From CANLBN01 sp050633825 (GTDB lineage Bacteria; Pseudomonadota; Gammaproteobacteria; Pseudomonadales; Cellvibrionaceae), in NCBI GenBank assembly GCA_050633825.1, contig JBOEHG010000007.1, positions 10,249 to 74,248 on the forward strand: DNA of 64,000 bases. The letters run 5' to 3'. Positions 1 through 9,216 of this stretch are shown here, piece by piece (positions within the stretch are counted from its first letter, which is position 1; every line of letters begins with the position of its first letter). The notes beneath the pieces were generated by a model. The model had not been told where the DNA came from, made no database searches, and worked only from the letters and a program-made list of their open reading frames with translations. The translations under genes were made by a program, and so were the position numbers.

Positions 1-1
1 G

Positions 2-679
2 CTTGAGCCGGATTTTGGTGGTTCAGTTGTGCTTGCAGTGACTGTGGGTGGAATGTTGTTTTTGGCAGGTGCCAAGCTATGGCAATGCATTTTATTACTC
101 TTGTCCGGTGTTGGCATTTTAGCGAGCTTAGTGTGGTTTACCCCCTATCGTATGAAACGTCTGATTACATTTATGGATCCATGGAAAGATCAGTTTGATA
201 GTGGTTATCAGCTTACGCAATCTCTTATCGCTTTTGGTCGTGGTGAGTGGTTTGGTTTGGGGTTAGGAAATAGTATTCAAAAAATGCTTTATTTGCCTGA
301 GTCTCATACAGACTTTGTTTTCGCTATTTTTGCAGAAGAACAGGGTTTTGTGGGTGTTGTTTTATTGTTAGCTCTATTTTTTGTGTTGGTTTGGCAAATT
401 TTCCTTATTGCTCAAAAAGCTATGAAGCGAAATGATACCTTTGTTGCCTTGGCTGTGTTTGGCGTAGCGGTTCTTTTTGGCTTTCAGATTATGGTTAATA
501 TTGGTGTGGCGTCCGGTTTTTTTCCAACAAAAGGTTTAACGCTACCCTTCATTAGTTATGGCGGAAGTAGCCTTATTATTAATTGTTTGTTGATTGCATT
601 GTTAATTCGTCTTGATTATGACCTCGATTTATCAGTTATAAAACCAAGCGTTAGTCAAAATAGGGGGCGTGATGAGTAA
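2..679 (+). CDS. ftsW: Cell division protein FtsW, 5' truncated (SEDS glycosyltransferase)
   Basis: C-terminal part of the septal SEDS peptidoglycan polymerase, an inner-membrane protein that polymerises lipid II at the division site. The frame is open to the window edge and begins LEPDFGGS, matching the family LEPDFG motif, so the gene starts upstream of the window; an internal GTG at 29 is not a real start. Visible signatures are GLGLGNSIQK and LPESHTDFVFA in the large periplasmic loop and PFISYGGSS near the end, between hydrophobic membrane segments. It overlaps the murG start, as is usual in the dcw cluster, which separates it from the paralogue RodA. Confidence 0.95.
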   Translation, partial: LEPDFGGSVVLAVTVGGMLFLAGAKLWQCILLLLSGVGILASLVWFTPYRMKRLITFMDPWKDQFDSGYQLTQSLIAFGRGEWFGLGLGNSIQKMLYLPESHTDFVFAIFAEEQGFVGVVLLLALFFVLVWQIFLIAQKAMKRNDTFVALAVFGVAVLFGFQIMVNIGVASGFFPTKGLTLPFISYGGSSLIINCLLIALLIRLDYDLDLSVIKPSVSQNRGRDE

Positions 680-1760
680 GTCATGCCGTTATTTAATTAT
701 GGCCGGTGGCACTGGCGGTCATATTTTCCCCGCAATGGCTGTAGCTAAATTGCTTATTGATCGTGGTAATGATGTTTATTGGTTAGGTACTGCGTCAGGT
801 ATGGAGTCTGGCATTGTTTCTAAAGAAGAGATTCCTTTACATGCGATTACGATTAAAGGTTTTAGAGGGAAAGGTATTCTTGCTAAGTTTTACATGCCAG
901 TGTTGTTGTTATCTGCTATTTGGCAGTCAGTAAGAATTATCATAAAAACAAAGCCAGATGTAGTGGTTGGCTTTGGCGGTTATGTCTCTGCTCCGGGTGG
1001 TATTGCTGCCAAATTGCTTGGTAAAAAATTAGTTGTGCATGAGCAAAACTCCGTTGCAGGTACAACCAATAAACTATTAGCCAAAATAGCGTCAAAAGTG
1101 CTGGAGGCTTTTCCCGGTAGCTTAAAAAATGCCGTGTTAGTAGGGAATCCGGTACGTAAAAATATTGAGCAACTTTTTTTAAATCAAAAAGATACAAGCG
1201 ATAAAGAAAAGAAATTATTAATTACCGGTGGCAGTTTGGGTGCAGAAGCAATCAATATGATGATGCCAACTGTTATAAAGAGTTTGCCTGAAGATATTAG
1301 GCCTAAGGTATGGCATCAAACAGGGAAAAATAAACTCGACTCTACAAGTAAAAAATATGCTGAGTTAGGTCTTGATGTGCAAGTGGTTGAATTTATTGCC
1401 GATGTTGAAGAAGCCTATCGGTGGGCGGATATTATTATCTGTCGTGCAGGTGCGCTTACGGTAAGCGAAATCGCTGTTGCAGGATTGCCGGCAGTATTTA
1501 TTCCTTATCCCTATGCGATTGATAATCATCAGCTAAGTAATGCGCAATGGTTGGTCGATAATCAAGCGAGTTTTCTTATTGAGCAAAAAGATTTGACCGA
1601 AGAAAAATTAAGTAAGCTGCTTATAAAAATACTTAAAGATAATAGTGAATTAAACGAAATGTCGACAAGGTTAAAGAAAATAGCAAAACCTAATGCAACA
1701 GAAGATGTTGTTGCTGCTTGTGAACGTATTTGCTCAGGGGAAATTGATTATGCAGCCTAG
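672..1760 (+). CDS. murG: MurG, lipid II-forming N-acetylglucosaminyltransferase
   Basis: Transfers GlcNAc from UDP-GlcNAc to lipid I on the cytoplasmic face of the inner membrane, giving lipid II. The 362-residue protein has the N-terminal GGTGGH loop at about residues 12-17, the second glycine-rich loop GGSLGA near 185, and the conserved HEQNS and GNPVR motifs, so it looks intact. GTG at 669 is possible, but ATG at 672 gives the usual MSK.. N-terminus. The start overlaps the end of ftsW and the end overlaps the murC start, implying translational coupling in one operon. Confidence 0.96.
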   Translation: MSKSCRYLIMAGGTGGHIFPAMAVAKLLIDRGNDVYWLGTASGMESGIVSKEEIPLHAITIKGFRGKGILAKFYMPVLLLSAIWQSVRIIIKTKPDVVVGFGGYVSAPGGIAAKLLGKKLVVHEQNSVAGTTNKLLAKIASKVLEAFPGSLKNAVLVGNPVRKNIEQLFLNQKDTSDKEKKLLITGGSLGAEAINMMMPTVIKSLPEDIRPKVWHQTGKNKLDSTSKKYAELGLDVQVVEFIADVEEAYRWADIIICRAGALTVSEIAVAGLPAVFIPYPYAIDNHQLSNAQWLVDNQASFLIEQKDLTEEKLSKLLIKILKDNSELNEMSTRLKKIAKPNATEDVVAACERICSGEIDYAA

Positions 1761-3186
1761 TGCTACCTTTTGTGTCCCGGAAATGCGCCGTATTAAACGA
1801 ATACATTTTATTGGTATCGGTGGTGCCGGTATGAGTGGTATCGCTGAAGTATTGTTAAATCAGGGGTATCAAATTTCAGGTTCTGATTTGCGCGAATCTG
1901 CGGTGACGTCACGTCTACAAGAAATGGGTGCGAGTATTTTTATTGGGCACCACATGGAAAATGTGATTGGTGCTGATGTGGTAGTGAATTCCAGTGCCGT
2001 TGATGATGCGAACCCTGAAATGGTTAAAGCGCGCGATAGCCGCATTCCCATTGTTCGTCGTGCAGAAATGCTGGCAGAGTTAATGCGTTATCGCCATGGT
2101 ATTGCTGTCGCAGGCACCCATGGAAAGACAACCACTACTAGCTTAATTACATCAATACTCGCAGCTGCAGATCGTGACCCAACATTTGTTATAGGTGGAT
2201 TAGTTCATAGTACCGGTAGTCATGCAAAGTTAGGTACAAGTCAGTATTTGGTCGCGGAAGCAGATGAAAGTGATGCATCATTTTTGCACCTTCAACCCAT
2301 GGTCGCAGTGATTACCAATATTGATATGGATCATATGGATACTTATGAAGGTGATTTCTCGCGTTTAAAGAAAACATTTATTGAGTTTATTCATAACCTA
2401 CCTTTTTATGGTTTACTGGTTGTTTGTGGCGATGATCCTGTTGTGCAGGAGTTATTGCCAGATATTTCTCGGCAAGTGATCACCTATGGTTTTGGTGAAC
2501 ACAATGATTACCAAGCGGAAAATGTTGTACAAAAAGAAAATAATACCCGTTTCACGGTGAGAGGAAAATTGCTCACTGAAAAAACCGGTGAAACGAGTAT
2601 TCCTATTGAACTGAATATGCCCGGTAAGCATAACGTTTTAAATTCATTAGCCGCTATTGCTATTTCTGTTGATGAAACTGTGGAAGTGAAATTCATTCAA
2701 GAAGGTTTAGCAACATTTCAAGGGGTGGGGCGGCGCTTTCAAATATACGGTGAATACCCTGTGGCTGATGGTCAGGCAATGTTAGTCGATGACTACGGTC
2801 ACCATCCAAGGGAAGTACAGGCAACGATTAGTGCGGTAAGAGATGGTTGGTCAGAGCGGCGTTTAGTGATGGTGTATCAGCCTCATCGTTACACACGAAC
2901 AAGAGATCTCTATGAAGATTTTGTCGATGTGTTATCGCAAGTTGATGTACTGATTCTGTTAGATGTCTATGCGGCGGGTGAGCAACCTATAGCCGGTGCC
3001 GACGGTCGTCATCTGAGTCGAAGTATTCGTAACCGCGGACAGATAGATCCTATTTTTGTTGAAGGGGTCGATGCGGTACCGGCAATTATCAAAGATGTTG
3101 TGCAGGCTGACGATATTATTATTACGCAAGGTGCGGGTAATATCGGTAGTTTGGCCACCACTTTAGCAAAAAGAAAGTTAGTGTAG
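1750..3186 (+). CDS. murC: UDP-N-acetylmuramate--L-alanine ligase MurC
   Basis: ATP-dependent ligase adding L-alanine to UDP-MurNAc, the first step of stem-peptide assembly. The 478-residue product has the Rossmann motif FIGIGGAGMSG at about 20-30, the Mur-ligase P-loop GTHGKTTTT at about 122-130, and the EADESD and DDYGHHP motifs. I chose ATG 1750 because an AGGGGA ribosome-binding site lies just upstream; the frame extends to 1693 and an ATG at 1783 is also possible. It overlaps murG by 11 nt. No murB lies between it and ddl, unlike E. coli. Confidence 0.96.
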   Translation: MQPSATFCVPEMRRIKRIHFIGIGGAGMSGIAEVLLNQGYQISGSDLRESAVTSRLQEMGASIFIGHHMENVIGADVVVNSSAVDDANPEMVKARDSRIPIVRRAEMLAELMRYRHGIAVAGTHGKTTTTSLITSILAAADRDPTFVIGGLVHSTGSHAKLGTSQYLVAEADESDASFLHLQPMVAVITNIDMDHMDTYEGDFSRLKKTFIEFIHNLPFYGLLVVCGDDPVVQELLPDISRQVITYGFGEHNDYQAENVVQKENNTRFTVRGKLLTEKTGETSIPIELNMPGKHNVLNSLAAIAISVDETVEVKFIQEGLATFQGVGRRFQIYGEYPVADGQAMLVDDYGHHPREVQATISAVRDGWSERRLVMVYQPHRYTRTRDLYEDFVDVLSQVDVLILLDVYAAGEQPIAGADGRHLSRSIRNRGQIDPIFVEGVDAVPAIIKDVVQADDIIITQGAGNIGSLATTLAKRKLV

Positions 3187-3242
3187 ACATTATTGTTTTT
3201 GAATAATCTTAGAAAAGAAATGAGAAGGTGTTGAAGCGAAAG

Positions 3243-4169
3243 ATGAAGTCTTTTGATTTTACAGAATATGGACGGATAGGTGTGTTATACGGCGGTGTTT
3301 CTGCTGAGAGAGAGGTCTCTTTAGAAAGCGGTCGTGCAGTGATAGCTGCTTGTCGCAATTTAGGTATTGATGTTGTCGATGTCGAAATCAATGATGATGT
3401 TATTAATACTATACAAAAAGCCAATATTGATACGGCATTTATCGCGCTGCATGGCGGTATTGGTGAAGATGGTCGTTTGCAGTCATTGCTTAATTTTATG
3501 GGGATTCGTTACACCGGTAGTGGTGTTCAATCATCTGTTGTGGCCATGAATAAATTAATGTCCAAGCAAATGTGGTTGGGCATGGGTTTGCCAACACCGA
3601 AATTTTCGTTATTAGGCGAGCAGATGGATGCGCAAGCATTAATAAATTCATTGGGTGGAGGAGCCATAGTAAAGCCTGCCCATGAAGGCTCAAGTATTGG
3701 AATGACTATTTCCAGAAGTGCAGATGAATTAAAGCAAGCTTATAAAGTTGCCTTTCAGTATGACGCCTGTGTTTTTGCTGAAGAATTACTTGCCGGGCCG
3801 GAATATACAGTGGCCATTGTGAATGGTGAAGTTTTGCCACCAATTAAATTGGAAACGGATCATACTTTCTATGATTATGATGCCAAATATATATCGGATG
3901 ATACTCGTTACATTTGCCCCTGTGGTTTGTCGGCAGATAAAGAGAAGGAATTAAAAGACTTATCGTTATGGGCCTTTGACAGCCTACAGTGTGAAGGCTG
4001 GGGGCGTGTTGATGTAATGGTGGATAAAAATAACCAATTCAGTGTATTAGAAGTAAATACTGTTCCGGGGATGACAGATCACAGCCTTGTGCCAATGGCG
4101 GCAAAGCAAGCAGGATATAGTTTTGAAGAACTCATTGGGACAATTTTGACTAGTGTTAGAGTTGATTAA
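3243..4169 (+). CDS. ddl: D-alanine--D-alanine ligase
   Basis: ATP-grasp enzyme making the D-Ala-D-Ala dipeptide for the peptidoglycan stem. The 308-residue length fits DdlB. Visible family signatures are LHGGIGEDG (ATP-binding segment 1), VKPAHEGSSIG (ATP-grasp loop) and EVNTVPGMTDHSL near the C-terminus (metal and substrate binding). The start is uncertain: GTG 3228 and TTG 3231 are in frame upstream, and a GAGAAGG sequence sits at 3222-3228; I prefer ATG 3243 because it gives the expected short N-terminus. ftsQ starts 3 nt after its stop. Confidence 0.95.
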   Translation: MKSFDFTEYGRIGVLYGGVSAEREVSLESGRAVIAACRNLGIDVVDVEINDDVINTIQKANIDTAFIALHGGIGEDGRLQSLLNFMGIRYTGSGVQSSVVAMNKLMSKQMWLGMGLPTPKFSLLGEQMDAQALINSLGGGAIVKPAHEGSSIGMTISRSADELKQAYKVAFQYDACVFAEELLAGPEYTVAIVNGEVLPPIKLETDHTFYDYDAKYISDDTRYICPCGLSADKEKELKDLSLWAFDSLQCEGWGRVDVMVDKNNQFSVLEVNTVPGMTDHSLVPMAAKQAGYSFEELIGTILTSVRVD

Positions 4170-4172
4170 TTA

Positions 4173-4982
4173 ATGAATAAAAAAAGTACTACAAGAAAAA
4201 ATACCAGAAAGAAAAATGAAAAAAAATCATTTTCTTTTGTTGGTCTTTTTCGTGCTGTAAAAGTAGCTACTTTTGTTGCCGTTATTAGCAGTGTATTGGG
4301 TGCGTCTGCCTATTATGGTAGTCAATCTATCAAACAGTTTTTGTCAAAACCTATTGCTTCGGTTTTGGTCAGTGGTGATTTTAACTACTTAGCTAAAGAT
4401 GAGGTTGTTAACTTAATTAACGACAACATCCAAAAAAGTTTTGTAAGAGAAAGCTTGGAAAATATGCGTGATATGTTAGAGGCGAATCCGTGGGTGGATC
4501 AAGTTTCTTTACGTAGACAGTGGCCAGATAGGTTGCACGTTAATATTGTAGAGCAAAAGCCTATTGCTCGTTGGGGCGATTCTGGTTTTGTTAATTATCG
4601 AGGTGAGTTGGTTAAGACAGACCAGCGTAACACGATATCGCATTTGCCTCGCTTAGATGGAGTTGATGGAGAAGCCGATAAATTGATGAGGCAGTATCAA
4701 CTGTTGTCGCAGATGTTGGCCAACTACGATATCAAAATTATCGGTTTAACAAAAAGTACATTAGGGCTTTGGCACGTTGGCTTGGATAATGGTTGGCAGT
4801 TAAAGGTTGGTAGGAATGATGTTGCTAAAAAAGTACAGCAATTAATGTATATGCTAGCGACGAATCAAATTGAACGTCAACAGGAAATAGAAGTTGTTGA
4901 CTTGCGTTATAACAAAGGTATAGCCGTGCAATGGAAAGAATATAAGGAACATGCGCAAATTGAAAATAAACAAAAAATATAA
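4173..4982 (+). CDS. ftsQ: Cell division protein FtsQ
   Basis: Bitopic divisome protein that links early and late components through FtsB/FtsL. The 269 residues show a short, very basic cytoplasmic N-terminus (runs of K and R), one membrane segment at about 30-50, then a POTRA-type domain beginning around SVLVSGDFNYL, and the family motif NPWVDQVSLRRQWPDRL followed by VNIVEQKPIARWG. Position between ddl and ftsA supports the assignment. The FtsQ family is poorly conserved, so context carries weight here. Confidence 0.93.
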   Translation: MNKKSTTRKNTRKKNEKKSFSFVGLFRAVKVATFVAVISSVLGASAYYGSQSIKQFLSKPIASVLVSGDFNYLAKDEVVNLINDNIQKSFVRESLENMRDMLEANPWVDQVSLRRQWPDRLHVNIVEQKPIARWGDSGFVNYRGELVKTDQRNTISHLPRLDGVDGEADKLMRQYQLLSQMLANYDIKIIGLTKSTLGLWHVGLDNGWQLKVGRNDVAKKVQQLMYMLATNQIERQQEIEVVDLRYNKGIAVQWKEYKEHAQIENKQKI

Positions 4983-5023
4983 AGGCTGTTAAGACCATGT
5001 ATCCAAAGAGTAGGGGGTAACTA

Positions 5024-6259
5024 ATGGCGGGTGAGAATAACAATTTAATTGTTGGTTTGGATATTGGTACATCCAAAGTTGTTGCCATTGTTGGGGAAGT
5101 CAATAGTAGCGGTGAGTTAGAAATTATTGGTATCGGTTCCAACCGTTCAACCGGCTTAAAGAAAGGCGTAGTTGTTAATATTGAGTCGACGGTTCAATCA
5201 ATACAGCGTGCTATAGAAGAAGCGGAATTAATGGCCGGTTGTGAAATTCATTCAGTCTATGCAGGTATTGCTGGTAGCCATATTAGCAGTTTGAATTCTC
5301 ACGGTATTGTGGCGATAAAAGATCGTGAGGTAATGAGTCAGGATATAGATCGTGTTATTGATGCAGCGCAGGCAGTTGCTATTCCTGCTGACCAGCAAAT
5401 TCTACACATTTTGCCTCAAGAATATTTGATTGATAGTCAAGAAGGCGTAAAAGAACCTTTGGGTATGTCAGGTGTACGCCTAGAAGCAAAAGTACATTTA
5501 ATTACTTGTGCGGTTAATGCGGCACAAAATATAGAAAAATGTATTCGTCGTTGTGGTTTGGATGTAGATGACATTATTTTAGAGCAATTGGCCTCCAGTT
5601 ATTCAGTGCTAACAGATGATGAACGAGAACTGGGTGTTTGTTTGGTTGATATTGGTGGTGGTACAACAGATATCGCCATCTTTACTGAAGGCTCTATTCG
5701 TCATACTGGTGTTATTCCTATTGCGGGTGACCAAGTGACTAATGATATTGCGATGGCTTTACGTACACCGACAATGCATGCGGAAGAAATAAAAATTAAA
5801 TATGCTTGTGCTTTGGCAAAATTAACCAGTGCCGATGAAACAATACAAGTTCCTAGTGTAGGTGATAGGGCGGCGCGTAGTTTATCTCGCCAATCCTTGG
5901 CTGAAGTTGTTGAGCCACGTTATGACGAATTGTTCACCTTGGTACAAGCAGAACTGCGTCGAAGTGGTTACGAAGACTTAGTGGCTGCAGGCATTGTACT
6001 CACAGGGGGAACATCAAAAATGGAAGGCGTTATTGAATTGGCAGAAGAAATTTTTCACATGCCGGTTCGTTTAGGTTCTCCACAAAATATTAAAGGTTTA
6101 GCTGATATTGTGGCGAACCCAATTTATGCCACTGGTGTTGGTTTATTACAGTATGGCATTAAGCAGCAAGCTCAAGGGGCTGTAAGCACCTTAAGTCAAA
6201 AGAGTTTTCAAGAAAGTTTTTTCAGTAAATTAAAACGTTGGTTCCAAGGTGGAGCTTAA
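5024..6259 (+). CDS. ftsA: Cell division protein FtsA (actin-like FtsZ tether)
   Basis: Actin/Hsp70-superfamily ATPase that anchors FtsZ filaments to the inner membrane and recruits later divisome proteins. Nucleotide-binding signatures are GLDIGTSKVVAIVG near the N-terminus (phosphate 1) and LVDIGGGTTDIAIF in the middle (phosphate 2), with an ILTGGTSKM adenosine motif later. The C-terminus ends in an amphipathic stretch (FFSKLKRWFQGGA), the membrane-targeting helix. ATG 5024 is preceded by a purine-rich AGGGGG site. The length of 411 aa is normal for the family. Confidence 0.96.
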   Translation: MAGENNNLIVGLDIGTSKVVAIVGEVNSSGELEIIGIGSNRSTGLKKGVVVNIESTVQSIQRAIEEAELMAGCEIHSVYAGIAGSHISSLNSHGIVAIKDREVMSQDIDRVIDAAQAVAIPADQQILHILPQEYLIDSQEGVKEPLGMSGVRLEAKVHLITCAVNAAQNIEKCIRRCGLDVDDIILEQLASSYSVLTDDERELGVCLVDIGGGTTDIAIFTEGSIRHTGVIPIAGDQVTNDIAMALRTPTMHAEEIKIKYACALAKLTSADETIQVPSVGDRAARSLSRQSLAEVVEPRYDELFTLVQAELRRSGYEDLVAAGIVLTGGTSKMEGVIELAEEIFHMPVRLGSPQNIKGLADIVANPIYATGVGLLQYGIKQQAQGAVSTLSQKSFQESFFSKLKRWFQGGA

Positions 6260-6330
6260 TACTCATCAATGTTTGGGTATCTTGATATTTGATGCTCAGA
6301 TTAAAGTTTTTTCAAGAAGAGGGGAAAATT

Positions 6331-7506
6331 ATGTTTGAACTAGTTGATAACGTACCACAAAGCGCAGTAATTAAAGTTGTAGGTGTTGGCGGCGGCGGGG
6401 GTAATGCTGTTCGTCATATGATTGATTGTAGTGTTGATGGTGTTGAATTTATTTGTGCCAACACTGATGCACAAGCACTCCGTGATGTTGATGCGCGTGT
6501 CGCATTACAGCTCGGTGGCGGGATGACTAAAGGTTTGGGTGCAGGTGCCAATCCGGAAGTGGGTCGTCAATCAGCGATCGAAGATCGCGAGCGTATTGCC
6601 GAAGTCCTTGAAGGTGCTGATATGGTATTTATCACCGCTGGTATGGGTGGTGGTACTGGTACTGGAGCAGCACCTGTTGTTGCCGAAGTGGCTCGTGATA
6701 TGGGCATTCTTACAGTTGCAGTTGTGACTAAACCGTTTCCGTTTGAAGGACGTAAACGTATGCAAATTGCAGAAGAAGGAATTAATCAGCTTCAGCAAAA
6801 CGTCGATTCGTTGATTACGATTCCTAATGAGCGTTTGTTAACGGTCTTGGGGTCTAGTGCTAGCTTAATTGATGCCTTCAAAGCGGCTAACGATGTGTTG
6901 CTTGGTGCGGTACAAGGTATTGCTGATCTTATTATACGTCCAGGAATGATTAACGTGGATTTCGCCGATGTGCGTACGGTGATGTCAGAAATGGGCATGG
7001 CAATGATGGGTAGCGGCACGGCGGTTGGTGATAATCGTGCCCGTGAAGCGGCGGAAGCAGCGATCAGAAGTCCTCTTTTGGAAGGTGTTAACTTGCAAGG
7101 CGCTCGTGGTATTTTGGTGAATATTACGGCTGGACTAGATCTTTCTTTGGGTGACTTCAATGAAGTTGGTGAAACCATTGAAGACTTTGCTTCAGCGGAT
7201 GCAACCGTTGTCGTTGGTACAGTAATTGATCCTGAATTATCAGATGAATTACGTGTTACCGTTGTTGCTACCGGTTTGCAGGGCCCTGTGGAAAAGCGTA
7301 CCCCTGAGGCGAGAGTGGTAGTCAATAATACACGTAAACCTGTGTCTGACGATTACTCTGATCTTGATAAGCCCACAGTGATGAGAAAAACAGCAACTGC
7401 TTCGACTAAATCGACGGCAAGCGCTGCAGCAGCGGCACAAGGTAGAGGCGACAATGATTTTGAATATTTGGATATCCCTGCTTTCTTGCGTAATCAAGCA
7501 GATTAA
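6331..7506 (+). CDS. ftsZ: Cell division protein FtsZ (tubulin-like GTPase)
   Basis: Forms the cytokinetic Z-ring. The 391-residue protein has the N-terminal glycine loop GVGGGGGNAV (18-26), the tubulin signature GGGTGTGAAP (106-115 region), the synergy loop region NVDFADVRTVMS, a variable Ala/Ser/Thr-rich linker, and the C-terminal conserved peptide YLDIPAFLR (379-387) that binds FtsA and ZipA. The frame extends to 6289, but ATG 6331 has an excellent AGAAGAGGGGA ribosome-binding site and the canonical MFEL start. It is followed by a strong hairpin, so it probably ends the main dcw transcript. Confidence 0.97.
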   Translation: MFELVDNVPQSAVIKVVGVGGGGGNAVRHMIDCSVDGVEFICANTDAQALRDVDARVALQLGGGMTKGLGAGANPEVGRQSAIEDRERIAEVLEGADMVFITAGMGGGTGTGAAPVVAEVARDMGILTVAVVTKPFPFEGRKRMQIAEEGINQLQQNVDSLITIPNERLLTVLGSSASLIDAFKAANDVLLGAVQGIADLIIRPGMINVDFADVRTVMSEMGMAMMGSGTAVGDNRAREAAEAAIRSPLLEGVNLQGARGILVNITAGLDLSLGDFNEVGETIEDFASADATVVVGTVIDPELSDELRVTVVATGLQGPVEKRTPEARVVVNNTRKPVSDDYSDLDKPTVMRKTATASTKSTASAAAAAQGRGDNDFEYLDIPAFLRNQAD

Positions 7507-7674
7507 ATCGACTTAGCCTCGTTAAGTATGGTGATAGATAACAGCCATATAGTGACGTCGCTGTCGGCATTGTCGCGAAAATTCTCGCGGAAAAAGTTAT
7601 TCTGCTTTTAGTAGAAATGACACTTTGCTTTAATGGGAACTATTCTCAGGTGTAGTAGTCATAAGCTTGACGTT

Positions 7675-7711
7675 AATAGTAGTGGTTCACCCCTCAACCA
7701 CTGCTATTTTC
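7675..7711 (+). terminator. Hairpin terminator after ftsZ
   Basis: AATAG-T-AGTGGTT (7675-7687) pairs with AACCACT-G-CTATT (7696-7708) through one G-U pair, giving a continuous 13-bp stem with an 8-nt loop, followed by a short TTTT run. The U-tract is weak, so termination may be partial. Confidence 0.65.
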
Positions 7712-7764
7712 GTTAAAAAAGTTGATGTATTAAGCAATAACAACACATGTGGCGTTGGTAAATG

Positions 7765-7792
7765 CTGACATGTAGCTAAAACCTGCTACAAT
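7765..7792 (+). promoter_or_regulatory. Predicted sigma70 promoter for lpxC
   Basis: CTGACA (7765-7770), 16 nt spacer, then TACAAT (7787-7792), with TGC immediately before the -10 as in extended -10 promoters. Each hexamer matches consensus in 5 of 6 bases. It would give a 5' leader of about 265 nt to lpxC. Confidence 0.55.
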
Positions 7793-8063
7793 ATGGCGAG
7801 TCTCTTTCCTTAAGAAGTTCTTCTCCCGGCGGGTATAGGAGGTTATCGAAAGCTATGCTTTGTGATGTTATTTGACGCAAGGCTAGACATGCTTAGACTA
7901 CTTTAATACTAGAATAGTGCCGGAAAGCATCTATCAAAAAACAATCGGACGTTAATTATTGGCAATGTTGCCAATGATAGTTTGTATAGCTATTAGTTAA
8001 GTAATTAGTTTTCTTCTGTAAATCAGGAGAAATGATCTGTTTGAAAATGAGGTACCTTCCGCG

Positions 8064-8975
8064 ATGATACGTCAGCGCACACTGAAAAATGAAATCAAGG
8101 CAACGGGCGTTGGCTTGCATACAGGCGAAAAAGTCTATTTGACCCTAAAACCTGCCCCAGAAGATTATGGGATTGTTTTTAGGCGGGTCGATCTTGAGCC
8201 TGCTGTTGAAATTCCTGCGAAAGCAGAAAATGTTGGTGAAACAACATTGTCGACCTCTCTTGTTTCTGGTGATACTAAAGTATCAACAGTTGAGCATTTA
8301 TTATCAGCAATGGCGGGTTTAGGTATTGATAATGCTATTATCGAGCTAACCGCCGGCGAAGTGCCCATCATGGATGGTAGTGCAGGTCCTTTTGTATTTC
8401 TTATTCAGTCTGCAGGTATCCAAGAGCAATCGGCTCCCAAAAAATTTATTCGTATCAAAAAAGAAGTCTCAGTCACTGACGGAGATAAAACAGCTAGTTT
8501 TAAGCCATTTAACGGCTTTAAAGTGAGTTTTAGCATCGATTTTGATCATCCTGTTTTTCAAGATCGTTCTTTAGCCGCTGAAATTGACTTTTCCAGTACG
8601 TCTTTTGTTAAAGAAGTCAGTCGTGCTCGGACCTTTGGCTTTATGCACGAAATTGAATACTTGCGCTCTAAAGGCCTCGCCAAAGGCGGCAGCATGGATA
8701 ATGCTATCGTTGTTGATGAGTATCGGGTCTTAAATGAAGATGGGCTTCGTTACGAAGATGAATTCGTGAAGCATAAAATGCTTGATGCAATTGGTGATCT
8801 TTACCTCCTTGGTAATAGTTTAATTGGTGAATTTTGTGCTCATAAATCAGGCCATGCACTCAATAATAAGTCTCTACGGCAACTTATTGCGCAGCCAGAT
8901 GCATGGGAAGTGGTCGTTTTCGAAGATGAAGAAGAAGCACCAATTTCATACGTTAAGCTAGCGATGGCCGTCTAG
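8064..8975 (+). CDS. lpxC: UDP-3-O-acyl-GlcNAc deacetylase LpxC
   Basis: Zinc amidase performing the first committed step of lipid A synthesis in the cytoplasm. The 303-residue length is typical. Zinc-ligand and catalytic motifs are VEHLLSAM (His78), KHKMLDAIGDLYLLG (second His and Asp, near 237-241) and SGHALNN (catalytic His near 264); the N-terminus RTLKNEIKATGVGLHTGE is the classic substrate-loop start. It sits after ftsZ as in most gammaproteobacteria, but with its own promoter and a strong terminator directly downstream, so it is probably monocistronic. Confidence 0.97.
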   Translation: MIRQRTLKNEIKATGVGLHTGEKVYLTLKPAPEDYGIVFRRVDLEPAVEIPAKAENVGETTLSTSLVSGDTKVSTVEHLLSAMAGLGIDNAIIELTAGEVPIMDGSAGPFVFLIQSAGIQEQSAPKKFIRIKKEVSVTDGDKTASFKPFNGFKVSFSIDFDHPVFQDRSLAAEIDFSSTSFVKEVSRARTFGFMHEIEYLRSKGLAKGGSMDNAIVVDEYRVLNEDGLRYEDEFVKHKMLDAIGDLYLLGNSLIGEFCAHKSGHALNNKSLRQLIAQPDAWEVVVFEDEEEAPISYVKLAMAV

Positions 8976-8995
8976 TATCTCATTGCTCTTTATGT

Positions 8996-9022
8996 AAGCC
9001 CGGCTTTTTAGCTGGGCTTTTT
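8996..9022 (+). terminator. Rho-independent terminator of lpxC
   Basis: AAGCCCGGC (8996-9004), a TTTTTA loop, then GCTGGGCTT (9011-9019) with one G-U pair, running into a T-tract. It lies about 20 nt after the lpxC stop. Confidence 0.9.
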
Positions 9023-9216
9023 ACTGTATGGAATAACCATAATAAAGAGCAAAATAATGTGAAAACAGTCTTAAGAATAGTTTGTAATTCCTTGTTTTTT
9101 GGGCCATATTTCATACAGAGTTGATTATTTTTATTAAAAAATGTAATGTTTGCGGCCTTTTGTCGTAAAAAGTGACATATTTTTTAGCTAAAACAGCAGG
9201 TTTTTTGCCAAACTAC

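Larger units (their letters stand above)
7507..8063 (+). other. ftsZ-lpxC intergenic region (557 nt)
   Basis: No convincing gene. It holds a 13-bp stem hairpin after ftsZ (7675-7708), a good sigma70-type promoter (7765-7792), and about 270 nt of presumptive lpxC leader. The leader contains AGGAGG at 7837-7842 followed by a six-codon frame (ATG 7855 to TGA 7873-7875), which may be a leader peptide or chance. Just before lpxC is a GAGG ribosome-binding site. Confidence 0.6.

Noticed and set aside
6792..7325. 177-codon - strand frame antisense to ftsZ
   Set aside because: Fully inside ftsZ on the other strand with a biased Ser/Thr/Pro translation; no support as a gene.
7855..7875. Six-codon frame in the lpxC leader as a real gene
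   Set aside because: AGGAGG is 12 nt away, longer than usual, and the peptide has no pattern; kept only as a note in the leader finding.
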